This document shows positions 56,977 to 64,000 of a stretch of DNA of 64,000 nucleotides, piece after piece; the first letter of the stretch is position 1; every line of letters starts with the position of its first letter. Both the position numbers and the translations under genes were made by a program. The DNA is from Arachnopeziza araneosa. Lineage: Eukaryota; Ascomycota; Leotiomycetes; Helotiales; Arachnopezizaceae. The notes below the pieces were generated by a model. That model saw only the letters and a list, made by a program, of their open reading frames with translations, was not told the origin of the DNA and did not search any database. The stretch lies in the NCBI GenBank assembly GCA_003988855.1, contig QYAI01000019.1, positions 5,278 through 69,277 on the forward strand, in the 5' to 3' direction.

Positions 56977-59900
56977 AATGGAAGCATATCCAGATATCAC
57001 AGGAATTTATAGAGGATCTAGGCCACATGGGCAGCGCCTGTTTTCGAAATATGACAAAAACCGGAGCTATGAAAAATTGGTAGCCTGTCCCGGAGCCCTG
57101 TGAGCGCAGTAGAATATCTAGGACAAGATCAGCAGCGTTAGATGTGAAAGGCAACAAGAGCTGAGAGAAGATAACATATCCCTCATGTGAGTAAGCTCTA
57201 CGGCAAATGCAACCTTCCTCTCTATTAGTCTACTATTTTGAGCCATTTTTGTTCACTTGATTTCGATTCTTGGAGGTATCAAGAAAGCGCTAAGTGAGGT
57301 TGATATTTTAGGTATCAAAGATGCACGTACAAATCAAAGAGCTTCTTATTGGCGAATAGAGTCTGCAGTAGGGTAATCTTGGCATTGATCAGCACTCTGA
57401 CATCTCATTCCGTCTCCTGGTGCCGATTGATTCTGTTGGGCTGAACTGAGATTGGACGATATCGGAGCCTTTCCCCGAAATATCCACGAGTGCTACGTTC
57501 GGAACAAAAACAGACACTTAATCTTGCGATGGCAGCGATAACTCTAAGAGTGCTAACAATGACTGTTATTCCGGCCTTCATCTCAGAGATGTGTTTGGTT
57601 GGAAGCTTGGAGAAGTGAAGTCACTTCTGTGCTGATTGATTTTGGAAAAACGGGGCTCAAGAAAATATGCAATTGAGAATTGAAAGTGTGTTTTAGAAGT
57701 AGGTAGGATGCATAATAAGAACACCTATGACCTTGATTAACTGGCGAGAAGCGACTTACTACTACTGTATCAAGCATACTGTGATTGTTTGTTGTAGAAG
57801 CATGCAAACGTAGCAACGAAGTGAATACACAAAGCATGACTTTTCTACGAACAATGCAGTGCTGAGTTTGATCTGAGACATAGGTGTGCTTGAGTACGTG
57901 GCACTTCCGATGCAGGCTCTACTCAATCAGCTCGACCTTGCTGCAAAGAGAAAGTCTTTCCAGCGTCGGTTAAACCTCATGAATATGACTTTGTCAGAGC
58001 CATGGTATACGTCTTTCTAACATCATTCTGAGGTTTCACCCGAGATTACCTTCAAAGTAAGGAGCTAGCGGCGAAGGACCGTTTTTGATTATCTCTCAAA
58101 CCGTGCTCGGTTCGCATTGGCAACTTCACCTCTATTGAGATGTGCTGAGCAGTCAGAGGTGTTATGGTAGCTCACCGGATGAACCAAGCTGCGTTTGAAT
58201 ACATCTGCAAGACTCAGACACTCATTCCAGTGCAATGCTCGCACATATTCATATGACTTCATTTCATTTCAAACCGGATGCATACTTCCGCTGTTGCTTT
58301 CGTGGAAGACTGCTGGATGAGGGTATAATTTCATTCCCCTGTCCATTTTGAGCGCATATGCAGTTTGTTCATTGTCCAAATCTAAAAGAGTAACGGCATC
58401 CATTCAATCAATACCCTTTCGCATCTAGGTCAGCCACATTAGATGCTGCTCCAGCTGTCGACGTCTGTGCATCCCCCATGATTTGAGATTCGATGTGTGG
58501 AGGGCTTGCACTCGTTCAGAATCGACTAAGCGGGACTGCCGACAGCTGAATTATTTTGCACCAGACTGTCAGTTTGGGTGCGTAGCCTGCAGCCTCGTGG
58601 CCTGTTCCTGCGTGCTCTCAAAGTCGAGACTCGAGGCTCCTGCAGAGACTACCGCGTCGCTTCGGCAGGCTTACCCGACTTGGGGTCGATATCTAAGATG
58701 ACGAGTGCAGATGGGTGCAGGCCGACCAGAACAGCATGAGGCTAGAACCTTTCAAGATTGGTTCCGCCGTGTGGTGACCGCACAGACTCGGTTCCTCCAA
58801 TACTTGTACCTAGGTATTTGGGCGCGGCGCTGACGCTCACCGTGTGATTGGGCACCTGAGTCGAGAGATGCCCACCGGCCTTGCCAGATCACCTCCTCCG
58901 TGTATCTTGGTACCCGACATGGGCGAGGGAAGAAGGTGAGCGTCTCTCTGCATTGCAGGTGCAGATGCAGCAGAGGATACAGCTGGAGATGTTGCACGCA
59001 TTGGGCAGCTGAGAACGTCAACGACGACGACGACGGCGAAGGCGACGGCGACGGCGACGATTCGAGCACGAGATGAAGAGATATCGGGTGTGCCGTGGTG
59101 GACGGGCAGAAGCTGGATGGAAGGGTGAGAGAAGCTTGGATGCTCTGGTTCCCCTTTTCAGCTGGGTTCTGCACTTTGTCCGATGGCCACGTCCAACAAG
59201 CGCGAAGAGACGGACCGGACGTTCCTCCACCAGCTCGGTAACCACTCACGGTGCCTGGGCGAACATGCCTTAGAGTCGAGCGAAATATGTCGCGCAGCAG
59301 TGTGGTTGACGAGCACCATCCCCCATGGGCCCGCTCACTTGTGTTGCCCACCACCTTTGCCTCGAGATGTGCCGCTTTAATCGCAGATGCTGAAGGAGGG
59401 AGGGAGAGAGGGAGGGATGGACATTCGGCACCGAGAAGCCAAATTGCAGCAGCCCCAGAGCACCATCCTGCCGCGGTCGACGCTGCACCGGCTTGCCTGG
59501 GCCTGTCTTGACTCTTGGCCCTTTTTCAATCACAGAATCTTTGGCTTCATGTGCTAAACCTTATTTTGGTGGCTGGCCCAGTCCCCTCCGCTGCGCCTTT
59601 CTTGGAAATTGTCCTTGGATTTCCTTCTCCACGCTGTAGCATTTGTCCGGCTGGAGGCCTTTGCAGCAAGGATATTCTCGACCCAAATTGCTTCAGACTC
59701 TTCCCTCAGTCCATCATCTGGTTGGAGGCAAATAGTTTCGCCTTTGGATGGCGGAAAGCCCCTTTTGCTGTTCCCTGGACGCTTTACGTACAGCTGCCCA
59801 TTCTGGTGGCGCCAGAAGTGACCTGTCGGCCCGTCTCTCCTTGATGAGATGTTTGAAGCAGGCCTCTCTCAGAAAACTGGCGACCTCATAGCCCAGTGAT

Positions 59901-62900
59901 TGGAGGAGCACCTTTGTTTTTGGCAAACCTTTCGTGGTACAAGGATGTCAATGAGCGGTCGACGATTTGATCTGCCTTTCTCTCAGGCGAGCAGTTGGCC
60001 ACAGAGAATGAACGGCTTCCTGGCGCTGTGCAGTCAGTTCCGCCGCCGAAGGTGTGCTTCCTTATATCTCGGATTCCGCGATGCGCAGACACTCGCCACA
60101 CGACCACTATCACGATCAATGATCGTCGGTTAGTTGCGATCTAAAAGTCGCATCCCCTGCTGATGTTCATCAGTTGGCTGTTGGCGTCACCTCGTTTCTG
60201 TTGTCGCATGGCAATTTGACGCTGTTCAGATGGCATTTCTCCTTGCCCTACCGTAGTCCCGATCTTGGTGGCCGACACCAGCGTGGTCAACTTTACTTTT
60301 AGCACCACTCCGCGTGCTTCTCGAAAAACCGATGCTTCGGGTGCCAAGGTGCGGGTAGGCCAACGATTAGTGCCGACTTGGATCGGTACGGCACTAACAC
60401 TGCTACTCCTCCTCCTCTAGACACACTTTCTTTCAACCACATCCCAACTGTGCTCATACTCAAACTAGACGGCCTGCCATGTGCTGTTCGTGACGAGAAT
60501 ACTGCTGCTACCAAGAAGAATGGGTCGTCAGCATCCATAATGCGACTTTGATCCCAGAGAGCAGGCGGAACCGCCTTACCGCCTCGGCGAGATTCCCTCT
60601 AGATTGGAACATCCATGCAGATGGATGGGTGGTCGATGTGCCTATCACTGGAAAGCATCGTCGTTACACATCTGCCGTATTGCCGTACCACTGCTCAGCT
60701 TTGTACCTCACTAACTCGTGTCAAGATGATTTGCAATCAGCAACACCCAATACACTTAATCACACGGATTGATCTGCACTACGAGGGCATTGTGCTGATT
60801 TCACACGCATCGACACACATGGAAGGGTGTTCGGCTATCGCGGGCCTCGAGACAGCATTTCATCTTCTGTCATCTATCTACTACGGTTTGATCCTCGGAC
60901 CCCCAGATGCTTTGAAGACAGTACCTTCTGGAATTGACTGTGTGGACGCGAGCTTCTGGCGAGTTCCATGCCATTGGGCTATTTGTAAAAACAACCGGGC
61001 TTTGTCCGAGAAACTGACTCGACAGGAAAAACCATCCAGATCAATCATCCAGTCCCTCAAACTGACTCGGACCAGAGTGCTGTTCTTTGATCTGGTGACT
61101 CGAATCAGCCACAGCCGCCGAGTCGCTAATCCAAGCCTAATTGAGCTCCTGCGCGGGAAAGAAAAAAAAAAGGTGAGACGACAGGGACAAAACCTTGACC
61201 CTGGAATTAGCAGTCTCGAAGACCGTATTTCCTTCCCAGCCTCCTTCCAGAACACCAGGTGGAATGCAATTCGGACTTTGATGCTTCCACTTGCTGCACA
61301 GCCAGAGACAAGCGCTTGCCACTGACGTCGTGTGGTCTGTCGCCAATGATAATGAAGCTCACCTGCCGATATCAAGATCCCAAATTATAGAATCAATATC
61401 CTTCTGGGTAATTTCCTCATTCCTCTATAGATGCTACCACGGTTTGTCTGGGTGACATCTCACACCCTGCCGTCTGACTGAGCTTCCTCATTCAGCTCCT
61501 CACCCAGGACTTGCTGCTCAAAAGTGAAAAGTTTTAGCCTGCACTCTGTTCTTCGTGAACTCGGTTCGGGCAGTAGAATTGCCCATACACCTCGCTCACT
61601 TGACATAATCCTCGGAAGCAGAATCTGAGCCATCACCTATCGTTCCTCTTTGTGAGTGACTCGTGAGAAATAGCGAGGGCTTCCGAGTGAGCAGTCGGAG
61701 CATCATCTTACGCCAATGATTACGTTGCAGAGTCTGTCATCTTGCTGTCCTTCTCCTCTTCGCTCTGATTGCTAGGATGGAGTGTGTTGTGGCTTGCCAC
61801 GATAGGGAACCCTGAGGGAAGTGCCCACAGACAGCCAGCAAAAGGTTATTATTAATCCCCGTCACGACGCTCTTGGATCGTGAGAGTTGGCCGCCTATCC
61901 TGTGGTCGCGCGCTAGTTACGCATCTTCAGGGTACCCAGGCAATCCCAACTCAAAATTTTCACTAGAACATTTCCTCTCGTCCACTGTGCTTCTACGGCC
62001 AATCTTGAACAGAAAACTCCCTGCGCCATTCCAGATGCCCGTTCCCTAGGTGAGCTCTTCCTCTCGATCGCTCAAGGTCCTGGGCACTTGGCCAAGATCG
62101 TATCGTCTGTCGACATCTCGCTGCTGGCACCGCACCGCCCCGCACCGTCTCTGCAAAGGCCGTCGCTGGCATCCTGAATTCTCCCTCGAGGACCGTGTAT
62201 GTGCGGAAAACAAATACTGCCCCTCACTAGACTCCCGCTACTGAACGGCCCCAAGATCATAGGTTTCCCGCAATCTGGATCGCCTAACATAGTGTCGCCC
62301 AAGCCAGCACTACCGCACATCATCGCTGTCGCCAACCTCGTCTTGTCCAGATAGCGTCACCAAGGTGGTCTGGTACTAAGTCAAGAGCCGCTTGTCGACT
62401 GCAGGCTGTCTGTTGAGCAGGAGAAGAAGCCTCTCTGTTGGGCGGCTTCTCATTCTGGCTGGTGTGTCAAGCCCGGCAGTGAAGTCTAGTGGCATGTTGA
62501 GAGGGCTTGTTCGCCAAAAGAATATCCTCCGAGGTAAGGGTCTGCTCTTTGGTCTCCAGCGCTAGGCAGCGAGAAGTTAGTCTCCTTCTAATAATTCCTC
62601 CATTTCAATATCACTGCACCACACCGCGTTGCGCATTACCACCTCTCGTGGATCGAATTGGACTGGACGTCACCGTCCAAGCTGCCCTCGCGAAGTGTCG
62701 GTCGACGGCTTTGTCCTGCCAACAACGGAGCGACGCTCCCAACGCCCTTCGTTCAGACCGCCGTTGTGTTAATACTCGTCACCGTCCATCAACTACCTGT
62801 ACTGACGTTATCACTTGGTTGCAGAGTCCACTGATCCCAACGCGTTGGCAGATGGTTCTTGAATTGTGCAGAGAAAAACAAGTTGCATTTCGACACCTTC

Positions 62901-64000
62901 CTTCTGCTGGAATTCCATCTTCTTTCCCTGTCAACCAAGCGTCGACTAGAAGTTAGCAGCCAGAGATCATTTGCGTCCCGCCGCCGGCTATCCGATCGTC
63001 AACGTGGAGCTGGTCGCATCATCAAGCTGCCCGTACTTCCGTCTTTCGTCAGGTTAAACGGATCTCCTACGAAGTAAGTTGGAGAAACGTCTGCCGCAAC
63101 CGACTCAACGCTAGACTGGGCGGAGGCTATCCTCAACCCCAATTATCTCCTCACTTCCAAGCGCACCGCCGCAGCTTCCCCTCACGAGCCATCTCAACAG
63201 CCGCAACAAGTCCCAAGCCGTGCGCAGCTTCGCAGAACGTCTAGAGAGAGGGCGATAACTTTGCGGAGGAAGGCTTGAGACCAAAAACCCGGACTCCCGC
63301 CCCGTGTAGAGCTCTTCTTCTAGCCATTACAACAGCCAGCTCGAGATTTCAAGAGATCTGCCAAAGAAGCGACATCCGCGAATCTGCTCTCAACCTCTGA
63401 TACCTGACGCATCGTTCAAGTCGAGTCATCCGGAATATCTCGCTGTGAATAACCTCGGGTACATGTCCCAAGGTGTGTTCGGGACCCATTTGCATTATCT
63501 CATAGAGATTCACAAAACGACGTACACGCATCCCAAACGATACGGTATTGCCGACGACCACAGGCTGGTGCAGCACCGCGCAGTCCATAATTGATCGCGC
63601 AAGTTCATTGAGGGTCTCTCTGAGTCGGGTCTCCTAGCTCGAACTACGTCGTTTATATCCTAGCGCCCTCGCCGCTCAGATTGCGAGATTTGAGTCGCTG
63701 AAGCACTATACGCTAGCAGCCAAACTCTTCCCAGCCCGTACTAATCTGTAGCATTGGAATCCACCCAGGACCCGCGCTTGGCCCCAACTTGGATTGGCTC
63801 GAGACTTTCCTGACGTAGATCTGGATCCGGATTTCCTTCGACACCCTGTTCTGGCCTGATTGGACCCATTGGAGGCGCACTACTGGAGATCCAAAAGCAC
63901 GCACTGGATCGGCTTCTTCCTGGAAGGGCTATAGTTTGGGGTGGCTTCACATATCGAAATATCGATTTCCCCAAGCCCTAAATCGTCTCGTGCGTCTTTG
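56977..64000. other. 7-kb gene-poor region
   Basis: No open frame here looks like a real protein. The longest (200 codons, minus, 58752-59354) is low-complexity translation of a microsatellite and lacks a coherent fold. From about 58500 the base composition is richer in G+C, with many short pyrimidine-rich tracts, as in the upstream region of a long-leader regulatory gene lying beyond 64000. That reading is inference. Confidence 0.4.
59021..59060 (+). repeat. GAC/GGC trinucleotide microsatellite
   Basis: About 13 imperfect triplet units of ACG/GAC and GGC in 40 bp. Confidence 0.85.

Noticed and set aside
56491..57012. 173-codon plus frame over the foldback repeats
   Set aside because: It arises from repeat sequence; no protein family is visible.
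58752..59354. 200-codon minus-strand open frame
   Set aside because: It reads through a trinucleotide microsatellite (poly Ser-Pro), starts without domain-like sequence and is overlapped by frames on the other strand.

Overview
The window is nuclear DNA of a filamentous ascomycete (Pezizomycotina). The evidence is many short introns (about 40-90 bp, GTRNGT-type donors, CTAAC/CTGAC branch points), fungal gene families such as NoxR, a CYSTM peptide and a TORC2 Rictor orthologue, and a peroxisomal uricase. A leotiomycete (Botrytis/Sclerotinia-like) is my best guess, but that is inference from remembered protein similarity. Most genes are single-copy housekeeping genes with no shared pathway. They are arranged as independent, often divergent or convergent pairs, not operons.

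Layout: 1-2 kb holds a decayed coding relic. 2-5.5 kb has GET4, an unknown small protein and the RAI1/Dxo decapping nuclease (9 exons). 6.4-11.4 kb has a malic enzyme and an MFS sugar transporter, both on minus. 11.4-13.2 kb is intergenic, with a tandem repeat and a possible LTR-element remnant. 13.2-15.4 kb is an FHA-domain Chk2/Rad53-type kinase. 16.3-18.1 kb is a divergent pair: mitochondrial ribosomal protein uL13m and the Cu chaperone CCS1. 18.1-22 kb is the NADPH-oxidase regulator NoxR behind a 2 kb leader. 23-23.9 kb is a hemerythrin-like protein. 25.1-26.9 kb is a multi-lesion membrane-protein pseudogene. 27.3-27.6 kb is a CYSTM peptide. 28.5-30.8 kb has RNA polymerase I subunit A49 and the 25-residue ribosomal protein eL41. 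33.3-37.4 kb is the TORC2 subunit Rictor/Ste20. 39.2-40.2 kb is uricase. 41.3-41.9 kb has two tiny single-TM ORFs. 42.2-43.8 kb is a divergent ESCRT-II VPS22 / uS9 pair. 44.2-47.1 kb is a divergent prephenate dehydrogenase / uS11 pair. 47.7-50.6 kb is AAR2 with a divergent small conserved protein. 51.3-54 kb is eIF3c/NIP1.

The last 10 kb (54-64 kb) is gene-poor. It holds two orphan ORFs near 54.5-55.3 kb, a foldback repeat cluster near 56.8 kb and a long region with microsatellite and G-rich tracts but no convincing gene. It may be the upstream region of a gene beyond the window.

No rRNA, complete tRNA, CRISPR array or intact transposon was seen. I did not find a clearly new biological system. 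The most unusual items are the pseudogene, the foldback cluster, two GC-AG introns, the in-frame TGA before the Rictor ORF, the micro-ORFs and the long TYR1 intron. All exon coordinates are hand-derived from reading frame and splice motifs.
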